Positions 50,129 through 58,385 of a stretch of 62,629 nt of DNA are shown here, one piece after another. Source of the stretch: an uncultured Senegalimassilia sp. (GTDB lineage: Bacteria; Actinomycetota; Coriobacteriia; Coriobacteriales; Eggerthellaceae); contig NZ_CAKUAT010000016.1 of assembly GCF_934636665.1 (NCBI RefSeq), forward strand, positions 1-62,629, in the 5' to 3' direction. Below the pieces are notes generated by a model that saw only the letters and a program-made list of their open reading frames with translations, searched no databases and had not been told where the DNA came from. How positions within the stretch are numbered: the first letter of the stretch is position 1; the number at the start of each line of letters is the position of its first letter. Made by a program: the position numbers and the translations under genes.

Positions 50129-51472
50129 CTATCGCACGTGCGCGGGTTTATGCCCCCAATAGAAATGGAGGAAATGCTTCTTATACAGCGGGTTTGCCGG
50201 GTCTTTCTCGGCGTTGGCAAGCTCCATGGCGGCGCACGCTATGTCGCGCGCGGCGTCGGGGTGGCGAAGGAAGCTGCCGTTGACCAACATCGAACGCGCG
50301 CTCTCAGGGCTGCGCGAGATGTGCCGCAGCGCTTCAAGCAGCTCTCGCCAGGTTGTCACGTGCATGGCCGCACCGTGTGCGGTGAGCAGCCTGACGTTGG
50401 CGTTTTCCTGGCCGTACGCGCGGCCGAGCAAGATCATGGGCACCTGCGCGCACAGGCACTCGGTAACGGTAAGGCCGCCGGATTTGCAGATGACCAGGTC
50501 CGATGCCGCCATAAGACCTGCCATGCCCTCGACGTACTCGAGCACCGTCACGCAATCGGAGATGCCCAGGTCGCTGCAGGCCCTTCGCAGGTGGTCGGCG
50601 TATTCGGCATCGTTTCCCGCGACGAACACGAAGTGCAGCGTGTCGCTGAACGTGTGCAGATACGGCAGCAGGTTATCGAGCGCTGTGCGGAAGTGCACGT
50701 AGGGCCGGGGCAGATAGGCTCCGGCAAGCGCCAGCACGATGCGCTTGTCCTGTGGCAGTCCCAGACGTTGCCGGGTTTGCTTGCGGTCGTAGCTTGCACG
50801 GAAGTCCTCGCGCGTGGGGATGCCGGTGATGCGGATGCGTTGCTCGGGCACCAGGCGCGGGCGCAGCGTCTCGGCCATGCTCTCCGTGGCGACGCAGAAC
50901 AGGTCGGAGGACAGATGCGGCCAGAGGCCCTCGGTCTCATAGTCGGTGGGAACGCACACGATGGGGAAGTGCTGGCCGGTAAGCATGCGCGCCGCCACGG
51001 CGACGTTGGCTGCGGTGATGTGTGTGCATATGATGGCAAGCGGGCGACGCTTGCGCACCAGCTCGGTGAATTTGCCGTACATCAGGTGCGACCAGATGCT
51101 CCCGCCGCCCCATAAAAGCCTGCCGGTAAGCGTGAAACGCCACGTCAGGTCATATATCGGGCGGGTAGGGCCGGTGAACATGGAAGCGGTTTTGTCGCCA
51201 TCGAACACCACACGGCCGAAATCGAGCACATCGAGAACCTCGACCTCAAGACCGTCGGGGAGCTTCGGTACTTCGGGGAAGGCCTCCGTGGGCTGCTCGC
51301 GCCCTTCGGCCTGCTCGGCTTTCATATATTCGAAGGCTTGGGCCACGGCGTTGGCCGCGCTGCGATGCCCCGAGCCCACCGAAGCGTGCATGACGATGAC
51401 CAGCGGTGCGGCCTGCTCGTTGTGCGGATCGGTTTCTGCGGGGGTTGCGATGATGGATGCCTTTCCCTTCAA
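50129..51472 (-). CDS. MGDG synthase/UgtP-like glycosyltransferase
   Basis: The roughly 447-residue protein starts its Rossmann domain with PLVIVMHASVGSGHRSAANA, the MGDG-synthase signature of processive diacylglycerol glycosyltransferases. The C-terminal GT-B domain has VLALAGAYLP, LGISDCVTVLEYVEGMAGLM and SDLVICKSGGLTVTE. It would make glycolipids or lipoteichoic-acid anchors at the membrane. The start is uncertain. The only usual codon with the full first strand is TTG 51472, which lacks a ribosome-binding site. A good AAGGGAAAGG is instead followed by ATC codons at 51454 and 51451. It begins right after the tRNA-Glu terminator. Confidence 0.85.
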   Translation of the reverse strand: MKGKASIIATPAETDPHNEQAAPLVIVMHASVGSGHRSAANAVAQAFEYMKAEQAEGREQPTEAFPEVPKLPDGLEVEVLDVLDFGRVVFDGDKTASMFTGPTRPIYDLTWRFTLTGRLLWGGGSIWSHLMYGKFTELVRKRRPLAIICTHITAANVAVAARMLTGQHFPIVCVPTDYETEGLWPHLSSDLFCVATESMAETLRPRLVPEQRIRITGIPTREDFRASYDRKQTRQRLGLPQDKRIVLALAGAYLPRPYVHFRTALDNLLPYLHTFSDTLHFVFVAGNDAEYADHLRRACSDLGISDCVTVLEYVEGMAGLMAASDLVICKSGGLTVTECLCAQVPMILLGRAYGQENANVRLLTAHGAAMHVTTWRELLEALRHISRSPESARSMLVNGSFLRHPDAARDIACAAMELANAEKDPANPLYKKHFLHFYWGHKPAHVR

Positions 51473-51480
51473 GATAGCGA

Positions 51481-51502
51481 AAAAGCCGGCGAACCGGCTT
51501 TT
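51481..51502 (-). terminator. Terminator of tRNA-Glu
   Basis: AAAAGCCGG (51481-51489) and CCGGCTTTT (51494-51502) pair around CGAA. Further A residues at the left edge give a T run on the minus strand, just before the glycosyltransferase start. Confidence 0.88.
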
Positions 51503-51545
51503 GCTAACAAAAAGGGCCGGTACTCGACCAGCCCTAGCGTTCGAA

Positions 51546-51620
51546 TGGTGCCCCCAACGAGAATCGAACTCGTGTCTCAGCCTTGAAAGGGCCGCGTCCT
51601 GACCTCTAGACTATGGGGAC
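51546..51620 (-). tRNA. tRNA-Glu (anticodon TTC)
   Basis: Read on the minus strand, the 75-nt gene starts GTCCCCATAGTCTAGAGG, has the anticodon loop CTTTCAA, a GTTCGATTC T-arm and an encoded CCA end. The acceptor stem is 7 bp with one G-T pair. Confidence 0.96.
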
Positions 51621-51875
51621 GGGTTGCGCTTCCGTGTCGAAAAGCAGCCTGTTTAGTATGCCAAAAAGCAATCCGATTCGCAAGCCCCGATTACGCGGTT
51701 GTGCATATTTCTTACACAACTTAGTCTCATTTCAACAGACCGGATGGGTTCGCTCGACGCAAAGCCCCGTAAACTGATGATCGTCGATGGGGCGTGAAAC
51801 GATCGGGTGCATTGGCCTGCGCTGATGGGGGACGCCCTTCTCGACGGGAAAAGGGGGACACGGGAAGCCGTCGGC

Positions 51876-52853
51876 CTACTTCGCGGCGTTTGAGCGCCCG
51901 TAACGCTCGTAGGCTTCCGTGACCTCGATCTCGTACTGCTTGCGGTTGCCCTTGACCACCGTGTCCAAGATGAGCCCGCACGCGAAGCACAGCAGGCCCA
52001 CGAACACCAGGCCCACCGCCAGAAGCGCCGTGGGGAGCTTGGGCACCAGGCCCGTGGCGGCGAACTGCGCGATGACCGGCACGCCGGCGACAAGCCCCAG
52101 CACCACGAACAGCAGCGCCACCCAGCTGAACAGCGCCAGCGGCTTGTAGTCCTTGAACAGCGACATGATCATCATGAGCACCTTGAAGCCGTCGGAGAAG
52201 GTGGACAGCTTCGACTCGGAGCCCTCGGGGCGGTCGCGGTAGTCGATGGGCACCTCTGCGATGCGCCAGCGCTTGTCGACGGCGTGGATGGACAGCTCGG
52301 TCTCGATCTCGAAGCCCGGCGAGAGCACGGGCATGGTCTTGGCGAACACCTTGTTGTAGGCGCGGTAGCCCGTCATGACGTCGGAGAACTCGAAGCCGTA
52401 GATGGCCTTGATGAGGAAGCGCACCAGGTCGTTTCCGAAGCCGTGGAAGGCGCGGTCGTTCTCCTCGCCGTAGGTGCCGTTGGACAGGCGGTCGCCCACC
52501 ACCATGTCGGCCTCGTCGGCGAAAAGCGGCGCGAGCAGGGCCGGCGCGGCCTCAGCGGGGTAGGTGTCGTCGCCGTCGACCATGAGGTAGGCCTCGGCGT
52601 CGATGTCGCGCATCATCTGGCGCACGACGTTGCCCTTGCCCTGGCGGCGCTCCACCTTGACGCAGGCCCCGTGGGCGCGCGCGATGTCGCCGGTGCCGTC
52701 GGAGGAGTTGTTGTCGTAGACGTACACGGCCGCCTCGGGCAGCACGCGGCGGAAGTCGTCGACCACCTTGCCGATGGTGATGGCCTCGTTGTAGCAGGGT
52801 ATGATGACGGCCACGCCTTTGCCCGTGAGGGCGGCCTTATCGGTTTCAGTCAC
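51876..52853 (-). CDS. DPM1-like polyprenyl-phosphate family 2 glycosyltransferase
   Basis: The 325-residue protein has a GT2 catalytic domain: VAVIIPCYNEAITIGKVV, VYDNNSSDGTGDIARAHGA, MVDGDDTYPAEA (metal site) and SDVMTGYRAYNK. Two C-terminal membrane segments follow (ALFSWVALLFVVLGLVAGV and LAVGLVFVGLLCFACGLIL). This is the layout of polyprenyl-phosphate sugar transferases of the DPM1/GtrB type. The divergent gtrA-like gene supplies the matching flippase-type partner. GTG 52853 has GAAGGAG seven bases upstream. Longer frames lack family sequence. Confidence 0.88.
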   Translation of the reverse strand: MTETDKAALTGKGVAVIIPCYNEAITIGKVVDDFRRVLPEAAVYVYDNNSSDGTGDIARAHGACVKVERRQGKGNVVRQMMRDIDAEAYLMVDGDDTYPAEAAPALLAPLFADEADMVVGDRLSNGTYGEENDRAFHGFGNDLVRFLIKAIYGFEFSDVMTGYRAYNKVFAKTMPVLSPGFEIETELSIHAVDKRWRIAEVPIDYRDRPEGSESKLSTFSDGFKVLMMIMSLFKDYKPLALFSWVALLFVVLGLVAGVPVIAQFAATGLVPKLPTALLAVGLVFVGLLCFACGLILDTVVKGNRKQYEIEVTEAYERYGRSNAAK

Positions 52854-53187
52854 CGGGCGCTCCTTCGTGAAAGTTGAATGCACAATTACTAGGCATGCTA
52901 CTCGAAACCGCGCGGTTTCGCTACGTGAATGCCATGCTTTCCGCAGTATATGCGCGGATGGCGTGGGATTGTTGTGCCGATGGGGCAAGGGGTGCCATAA
53001 TCGACAGGTTGCGCGAGAGCGCTTTTCGCCTGGCGCACGGGTCGTTCGGCCTGCTGCCGGTGCCATGTTCCGGCATGCAAGGTTGACAGCGCGTGCGTGA
53101 CGGCATTTGGGAATGTATCGAGCCGGGCATTGCTTGAAGGTCCGGCGGATGCGGGATGCCCCCGCTTGCGATGGAGAGGAGCCCTGC
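52854..53187. other. Divergent intergenic region with a perfect palindrome
   Basis: The 334-bp spacer between the DPM1-like and gtrA-like genes encodes no supported protein. It contains an 18-bp palindrome at 52903-52920. Confidence 0.6.
52903..52920. promoter_or_regulatory. Perfect 18-bp palindrome
   Basis: CGAAACCGCGCGGTTTCG is fully self-complementary with no spacer. It lies 50 bp upstream of the DPM1-like start and 268 bp upstream of gtrA, suiting a regulator shared by the divergent pair. No regulator is assigned. Confidence 0.55.
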
Positions 53188-53598
53188 GTGAAGAAGCTTA
53201 TCGCGCAGCTTATGAAGTTCGGCGTGGTCGGCGTGATCGCGTTCGTCATCGATTACGGCCTGCTGGCCCTGCTTACCGAGGCGTTCGGCGTGAACTACCT
53301 GGTCAGCGCCACCATCTCGTTCACGGTGTCGGTGGTGTTCAACTACGTGGCGTCGATGCGCTACGTGTTCACCCATAAAGAAGGCATGTCCCGTCGCCGT
53401 GAGTTCATCATCTTCGTGGTGCTGTCGGTCATCGGCCTGGGCATCAACAACGCCTGCATGTGGGCGGGCGTCGAGCTTCTGGGCGTGCATTATCTGATCA
53501 CCAAGATCTTCGCCACGGCGGTGGTCATGGTGTGGAACTTCGTCACCCGCAAAATCTTCCTGGACGCCGGTGATGCCCCGCAGGGGCAGCAGGCGTAA
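53188..53598 (+). CDS. GtrA family membrane protein
   Basis: The 136-residue protein has four membrane segments: FGVVGVIAFVIDYGLLALL, LVSATISFTVSVVFNYVA, FIIFVVLSVIGLGINNACMW and ITKIFATAVVMVWNFV. It carries the GtrA signatures KFGVVG near the start and the closing WNFVTRKIFL. GtrA proteins help flip polyprenyl-linked sugars in wall or O-antigen glycosylation. The divergent GtrB/DPM1-like transferase supports that role. GGAGAGGAG precedes GTG 53188 by seven bases. Confidence 0.88.
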   Translation: MKKLIAQLMKFGVVGVIAFVIDYGLLALLTEAFGVNYLVSATISFTVSVVFNYVASMRYVFTHKEGMSRRREFIIFVVLSVIGLGINNACMWAGVELLGVHYLITKIFATAVVMVWNFVTRKIFLDAGDAPQGQQA

Positions 53599-53796
53599 TC
53601 GTTGCTACGCTTGAAGGCGCGCTTTGCTCAAGGTTATTGTCTGGCGGGTGCGTGCGTCGGGTGATTGAGCGCTCGACGCCGAAGATGCGTGCGTTGGGAG
53701 GCGAAGTGCCCGACGCTGATCAAGGCCTTCGTCTGGCAGGTGAGCGCGTCGGGTGAAGAGATGCTTGCGACGCTGAATTACGACGCGAGAAACGAC

Positions 53797-53827
53797 GAAC
53801 CCGCCAAGCTTGACACCTGGCGGGTTC
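53797..53827 (-). terminator. Terminator-like hairpin after tRNA-Arg
   Basis: GAACCCGCCA (53797-53806) pairs perfectly with TGGCGGGTTC (53818-53827). On the minus strand it follows the tRNA 3' end by 14 bp. The T run is weak. Confidence 0.65.
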
Positions 53828-53841
53828 GAGGGAAATCGGAA

Positions 53842-53918
53842 TGGTGCCCTAGGCAGGGTTCGAACCTGTGGCCTTCTGCTCCGGAGGCAGACGCTCTATC
53901 CAACTGAGCTACTAGGGC
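53842..53918 (-). tRNA. tRNA-Arg (anticodon CCG)
   Basis: On the minus strand the 77-nt gene begins GCCCTAGTAGCTCAGTTGG. It has the anticodon stem TCTGC/GCAGA with loop CTCCGGA, a GGTTCGAACCC T-arm and an encoded CCA. It reads CGG codons. Confidence 0.96.
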
Positions 53919-53979
53919 GTACCTACCTATTATACGCTACTATCGCCCGAATGGGCCTGAAAAAGAAACGAGTGTGAAC

Positions 53980-55320
53980 ATGACCGAAACCATCACCATC
54001 GAGCGCATGGGCTACGGCGCCGAAGCGGTCGGGCATCTGTCCGACGGCAAGACCGTGTTCGTGGAGGGCGGCGCCCCGGGCGATGTGGCAAGCGTGGAAG
54101 TGGTGGAGGACAAGCCCACGTTCGCCCGCGCCCGTATCGCCAAGCTCGAGCAGCCCGGAGCGTGCCGCGTGATGCCGAAGTGGGCCGAGCCCGTGGCAAG
54201 CGGCGCAGCACCGTGGCAGCATATCGCCTATGACGCGCAGCTTGAGGCCAAGCGCGCCAACGTGGTGGCCGCGCTCGCCCGCACGGGCGGCTTCGGCGAT
54301 GCAGCCTCCGAGCTGGTGGCGCCTTGCCTGCCCTCCAAGCGCCAGTGGGGGTACCGCAACAAGCTTGAGCTAGGCGCGCAGTGGGACGCGAAGGGCACGT
54401 TCAACCTGGGCTTTCATCAGGAGGGCAGCCCCGATGTGATGCAGGCGCTGTCCTGCCCGCTGGCGCATGACGCCATCGCCAAGGCCCCCAAGGCGCTGCG
54501 CGGCGCGCTTCGCTATCTGCAGGGCTCCGATGACCTGGGCATCTTCCGCGTTGGCGTGCGCACGAGCGTGCGCACTCGCGAGACCGAGATCGCGCTGTGG
54601 ACGCGCCCGTCGGGCTTCCCGCGCGCGGCGGCCGCCAAGATGCTGAAAAGCTCGCTCAAGGCCACGAGCGTGGTGCGCGTCATCGCCGACCCGGGCAAGG
54701 CGCGTAAGATCAAGGGCCTTGAGGTGCTCGACGGCAAGGGCTGCTGGCAAGAGCAGCTGCTCGGCGCGCGCTATGTGGCGCATGCCCCGTCGTTTTTCCA
54801 GGTGAACACCGCACAGGCTGAAAAGCTCATGGAGCAGGCCATCCGCATGCTCGGCGGAAGCGTGGGGGAGGAAGGCCCCGAGGGCCTCGACGGGCTGCTC
54901 GTCGCCGACCTGTACGCGGGCTGCGGCACCTTCGGTGTGGCCATGGCGCGCGCCGGTGCAGACGTCATCGCCGTTGAGTCTGCTGCCTCCTCGGTGCGCG
55001 ACCTGCGCCGCAACGCCGACGAGAACTACGTCGATATCGACGTCATCGGCGGCGACGCTGCTCGCGAGCTGCCCGAGCTGGGCGGCCTTGACGCGCTGGT
55101 GGTGGACCCGCCGCGCGCGGGCCTTGCCGACGGCGTGCCGGCCGATATCGCCGCCGCCCGCCCGGGGCGCGTGGTCTACGTCAGCTGCAACCCTGCCACC
55201 TGGGCGCGCGACGTGCGTCGCTTCGAGGATGTGGGTTACCGCCTGGAGCGCGTGCAGCCCGTCGATCTGTTCCCGCAAACCTATCATGTGGAGTTGGTCA
55301 GCTGCTTCGTGCGCGGCTAG
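53980..55320 (+). CDS. TrmA/RlmD-type RNA uridine-5-methyltransferase lacking the Fe-S cysteines
   Basis: The 446-residue protein has an N-terminal TRAM-like domain (ITIERMGYGAEAVGHL, VFVEGGAPGD) and a C-terminal methyltransferase domain. The latter carries VADLYAGCGTFGVAMA, VVDPPRAGL and the catalytic-Cys motif VSCNPATWARD. Most RlmD relatives bind a [4Fe-4S] cluster through a CPHFGxCGGC-type motif. Here the same region reads GACRVMPKWAEPVASGAAPWQHIAYDAQ and keeps only Cys62. The enzyme is therefore a cluster-less branch or a different uridine methylase. GTG 53974 is an equally close start. It follows tRNA-Arg divergently. Confidence 0.88.
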   Translation: MTETITIERMGYGAEAVGHLSDGKTVFVEGGAPGDVASVEVVEDKPTFARARIAKLEQPGACRVMPKWAEPVASGAAPWQHIAYDAQLEAKRANVVAALARTGGFGDAASELVAPCLPSKRQWGYRNKLELGAQWDAKGTFNLGFHQEGSPDVMQALSCPLAHDAIAKAPKALRGALRYLQGSDDLGIFRVGVRTSVRTRETEIALWTRPSGFPRAAAAKMLKSSLKATSVVRVIADPGKARKIKGLEVLDGKGCWQEQLLGARYVAHAPSFFQVNTAQAEKLMEQAIRMLGGSVGEEGPEGLDGLLVADLYAGCGTFGVAMARAGADVIAVESAASSVRDLRRNADENYVDIDVIGGDAARELPELGGLDALVVDPPRAGLADGVPADIAAARPGRVVYVSCNPATWARDVRRFEDVGYRLERVQPVDLFPQTYHVELVSCFVRG

Positions 55321-55648
55321 GCATCGGCGCGTTCGTGCGGTTTGGCGTTCGCAGGGCCCGGTTTGCGTAGGCCGGGCAGGAATGCGCGCACGGCGCTGCA
55401 GCGCCGCGTTTGTGCGAGCCAGTGAGACGTCCGTGCGGCGTCGGTTGCCGCTTGCCGGCGCCCCGGCCCCGTTTGTGCGTTCTACGGTTTTTCCCCGCAG
55501 GCGTTTTCAGGTTTCGCCGCGTCCGGTCCCAAGCTGCTAAACTACACATCACGAGATTCGTTTAAAGCAACGCCCGCCTTCTGCGCGGGCGTTTTCGCGA
55601 AGGCCTCCGGCAAACGTCGGGGCCGGCTTGAGAAAAAGGAGAAGTCCC
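55321..55648. other. Intergenic region with terminator
   Basis: This 328-bp stretch contains a terminator near its right end and no recognised gene. GTTTGCG and GCGCCG-rich runs look like ordinary high-G+C sequence. Confidence 0.55.
55569..55596 (+). terminator. Terminator before the cyclophilin gene
   Basis: AACGCCCGC (55569-55577) pairs with GCGGGCGTT (55585-55593), and the T run continues with TTCG. It may end the methyltransferase transcript or attenuate the next one. Confidence 0.75.
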
Positions 55649-56182
55649 ATGGCTTTGTACACTCCCGCGTACCAGCCCACCGGCGAGGAGATCGCCGTCA
55701 TCAAAACCTCCAAGGGCGACATCCGCGTGCAGCTGGCGGGCAAGGACGCCCCCATCCACGTCGGCAACTTCGTCGAGCTTGCCACCAAGGGCTTCTACGA
55801 CAACCTGAAGTTCCACCGCTACGTGCCGGGCTTCGTCATCCAGGGCGGCTGCCCCAACACGCGCGACCTTGATACCGACCAGGTCATCGCCGCTGCCGGC
55901 AACCCCTTCGCCGGCCTTGGCACCGGCGGCCCGGGCTACTGCATCAAGGAGGAGTACTCCACCAACCCCAACAACCACCACGCCGACGGCGCGCTGGCCA
56001 TGGCCCGCAGCCAGAACCCCGATTCCGCGGGTTCTCAGTTCTACCTCTGCCTGGGCGCCCAGCCCATGCTGGACAGCGGCTACACCGTGTTCGGCCAGAC
56101 CATCGAGGGCATGGATGTCATCGCCCAGCTTCGCGTCGGCGATGTGATCGAGGGCATCGAGATCGAGAACGCTGCCGAATAA
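55649..56182 (+). CDS. Cyclophilin-type peptidyl-prolyl isomerase
   Basis: The 177-residue cytosolic protein speeds cis-trans isomerisation of proline bonds. It carries the cyclophilin core: IKTSKGDIRVQL, VGNFVELATKGFYDNLKFHRYVPGFVIQGGCP (catalytic Arg in FHR), GALAMARSQNPDSAGSQFYLCL and YTVFGQTIEGMDV. There is no signal peptide. AAAAGGAG precedes ATG 55649. It is followed 48 bp later by a TPR membrane protein gene, perhaps co-transcribed. Confidence 0.95.
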   Translation: MALYTPAYQPTGEEIAVIKTSKGDIRVQLAGKDAPIHVGNFVELATKGFYDNLKFHRYVPGFVIQGGCPNTRDLDTDQVIAAAGNPFAGLGTGGPGYCIKEEYSTNPNNHHADGALAMARSQNPDSAGSQFYLCLGAQPMLDSGYTVFGQTIEGMDVIAQLRVGDVIEGIEIENAAE

Positions 56183-56230
56183 CCTGCTAACCGCAGCATT
56201 CCGAAGCGTACAAGATAGCGAAGGATCCAG

Positions 56231-57619
56231 ATGAACAACCAGTTATTCCAGCAAGCCCGCGCAGCTTATGCGCAGAAGGACTTCCAAGGCGCCTTGGAGG
56301 CCTACCAGCAGTGCTTGCAGGACGAGGCCAGCCCCCTCGCCCCCGGCGAGATGGGCCAGCTCTACCACCAGATGGGCAACTGCCTGGTGAAGCTCAAGCA
56401 GCCCAACGAGGCCATCCAGGCCTATGGCCAGGCCGTTGCCGACGAGGCGTACGACGCCCGCGGCGGCGTGCATTACAACCTGGGCATGGCCTATGCCGCC
56501 CTGCACGACTACGAGGACGCCGTGGCCAACTTCGAGGCGGCGGCTTCCGATGCGAAGTACGATTCCGCCTACAAGGCCTACACGGGCATGGGCAACGCGC
56601 TTTTGAAGATGGGCAAGACCGCCGAGGCCGGTGTGGCGTTCCGCAACGCCGCCCTTGACGAGGCTAACCCCGATCCCACCAAGGCCCTGCTGAACCTGGG
56701 CGTGTGCTTCATGGCGCTCAACCGCGCCGCCGATGCGGTGTCGTCCTATGAAAGCGCCCTGCAGTTCGACATGCAGCCCGAGATGCGCAACCGCTTGTAC
56801 GCCAACCTCGGCCAGGCCTACGTCGCAACCGGTCAGATGCAGAAGGCCGTCAACGCCTTCGAGGAGTCCATCGCCGACAAGACGTACTTCCTGTCCGACT
56901 CCGCAAGCGTCGATTACCAGCGCGCGGTGGCGGCCGTCGCCCAGGGCACGTCCGAGATCACCCAGGTCATGGCTCCGGTTTCGGTTCCCGGTGGCGCAGC
57001 GCCCTCCGATTCGGCAGACCTTTCCGGCATCGATGTGGCAGCCGACGGCTCCGCCATGTACGCCGAGCAGGACCCCTACGCCGCTCAGCAGGCCGATCCG
57101 TACTATTACGGCGACCCCTACGCCGCCGATGCCGGCCAGTACGGTGCGGCAGCAGGCGACGATCGCTTCTTCAGCGCCTCCGACGAGGAGTTGGAGCAGT
57201 GGTCCAAGGGCGTTGCCAAGCGCGATCGCAAGCGCCGCAACGTGGGTCTGAAGATCTTCGTCGTCATCATCCTGCTCGTGGTGGCGGCCTTCGGCGGCGC
57301 GCTGTTCATGTACACGCAGGGTTGGGGCTATCCCAGCCAGGACAGCGTGGCAACGCAGCTGTTCGCCGACCCGGATAACGCCTCTGCGCTGTATTCCGCC
57401 GAGGTCAGCGACACGTCCGCTGCTTCCATGACCAACTCGCTGGTGAAGGATTCCGCACCCACCATCAACGCCGTGGAGAAGTCCATGACCGACTCCACCG
57501 TGTACGTGACCGCCGAGACCGACCAAGGCGGGCAGATGCAGTACAAGCTGTCCATGGTGCGCGACCTCATCGGTTGGAAGGTCAGCAACGTGGAGCTGTA
57601 CTTCCCCAGCCAGAACTAA
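56231..57619 (+). CDS. TPR-repeat protein with one membrane segment
   Basis: The 462-residue protein has about five tetratricopeptide repeats in its first 230 residues (for example LFQQARAAYAQKDFQGALEAY, GVHYNLGMAYAALHDYEDAV, ALLNLGVCFMALNRAADAV and LYANLGQAYVATGQMQKAV). A Tyr/Asp/Gln-rich linker (PYAAQQADPYYYGDPYAADA) and a basic patch (KRDRKRR) follow. One membrane helix (IFVVIILLVVAAFGGALFM) and an extracellular domain of about 100 residues complete it. The repeats face the cytosol and should hold a protein partner. No function is assigned. Confidence 0.83.
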   Translation: MNNQLFQQARAAYAQKDFQGALEAYQQCLQDEASPLAPGEMGQLYHQMGNCLVKLKQPNEAIQAYGQAVADEAYDARGGVHYNLGMAYAALHDYEDAVANFEAAASDAKYDSAYKAYTGMGNALLKMGKTAEAGVAFRNAALDEANPDPTKALLNLGVCFMALNRAADAVSSYESALQFDMQPEMRNRLYANLGQAYVATGQMQKAVNAFEESIADKTYFLSDSASVDYQRAVAAVAQGTSEITQVMAPVSVPGGAAPSDSADLSGIDVAADGSAMYAEQDPYAAQQADPYYYGDPYAADAGQYGAAAGDDRFFSASDEELEQWSKGVAKRDRKRRNVGLKIFVVIILLVVAAFGGALFMYTQGWGYPSQDSVATQLFADPDNASALYSAEVSDTSAASMTNSLVKDSAPTINAVEKSMTDSTVYVTAETDQGGQMQYKLSMVRDLIGWKVSNVELYFPSQN

Positions 57620-57763
57620 CGGTTTGATGAGCTGCGGACTTCGCGTCCGTTCCTGTCGCCAAACGGCTCGATGCGCTTGCCGGGCATCGAAGCCGTAACC
57701 AAGGTAACCTGCGCTTGTGGAAACGGGCGCTTGGGATAAGAGATAAGAAGAAAGGTACCAATC

Positions 57764-58168
57764 ATGGCTATCCAGAAGACCTACAGCATGATCAAGCCCG
57801 ACGGTGTGCGCAACGGCCACATCGGCGAGATCGTCAACCGCTTCGAGCGCGCCGGCCTGACCGTCGAGCGCATGGAGCTGGGTATGGTGACGCTTGACCA
57901 GGCCAAGGCCAACTACGCCGAGCACGAGGGCAAGCCGTTCTACGACGGCCTCATCTCCTACATCACCTCCGGCCCGGTTGTGAAGATGGTCATCTCCGGC
58001 GAGGGCGCCGTCGCCAAGGTGCGCACCCTCATGGGCGCCACTAATCCGGCTGAAGCTGCCCCCGGCACGATTCGCGGCGATTTCGGTCTGATTATGGACG
58101 AGAATGTTATTCACGGCTCCGACTCCCCGGAGTCCGCTGAGCGCGAGATCGGCATCTTCTTCGCATAA
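57764..58168 (+). CDS. ndk: Nucleoside diphosphate kinase
   Basis: The 134-residue enzyme equilibrates nucleoside di- and triphosphates. It has the family start QKTYSMIKPDGVRNGHIGEI, the substrate loop MGATNPAEAAPGTIRGDFG and the active-site His in ENVIHGSDSPESAEREI. AAGAAAGG precedes ATG 57764. It stands as a single gene between the TPR gene and a long perfect terminator. Confidence 0.97.
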   Translation: MAIQKTYSMIKPDGVRNGHIGEIVNRFERAGLTVERMELGMVTLDQAKANYAEHEGKPFYDGLISYITSGPVVKMVISGEGAVAKVRTLMGATNPAEAAPGTIRGDFGLIMDENVIHGSDSPESAEREIGIFFA

Positions 58169-58193
58169 GCCGACCGGCATCCTGCAACTTTGG

Positions 58194-58232
58194 AAGCCCT
58201 TTGCCCGCTCGAGCGGGCAAAGGGCTTTTTGA
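58194..58232 (+). terminator. Terminator after ndk
   Basis: A perfect 17-bp palindrome with no loop (58194-58210 with 58211-58227, centre CTCGAG) is followed by a T run and G. Confidence 0.92.
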
Positions 58233-58385
58233 TTAGGCGGGATGCTGGAATACTGTTCGCGCGTGTTGCCTCGGTACGCTGCCTTAAGGGGGTGGCCGTG
58301 CCGCTAGCAAGCGCCCTGCGGATCGCGATGCAGGTGCTTGCGATATCGGAGCCCGCAATGCCGTAAGACGAGAAACGGATGAAAC

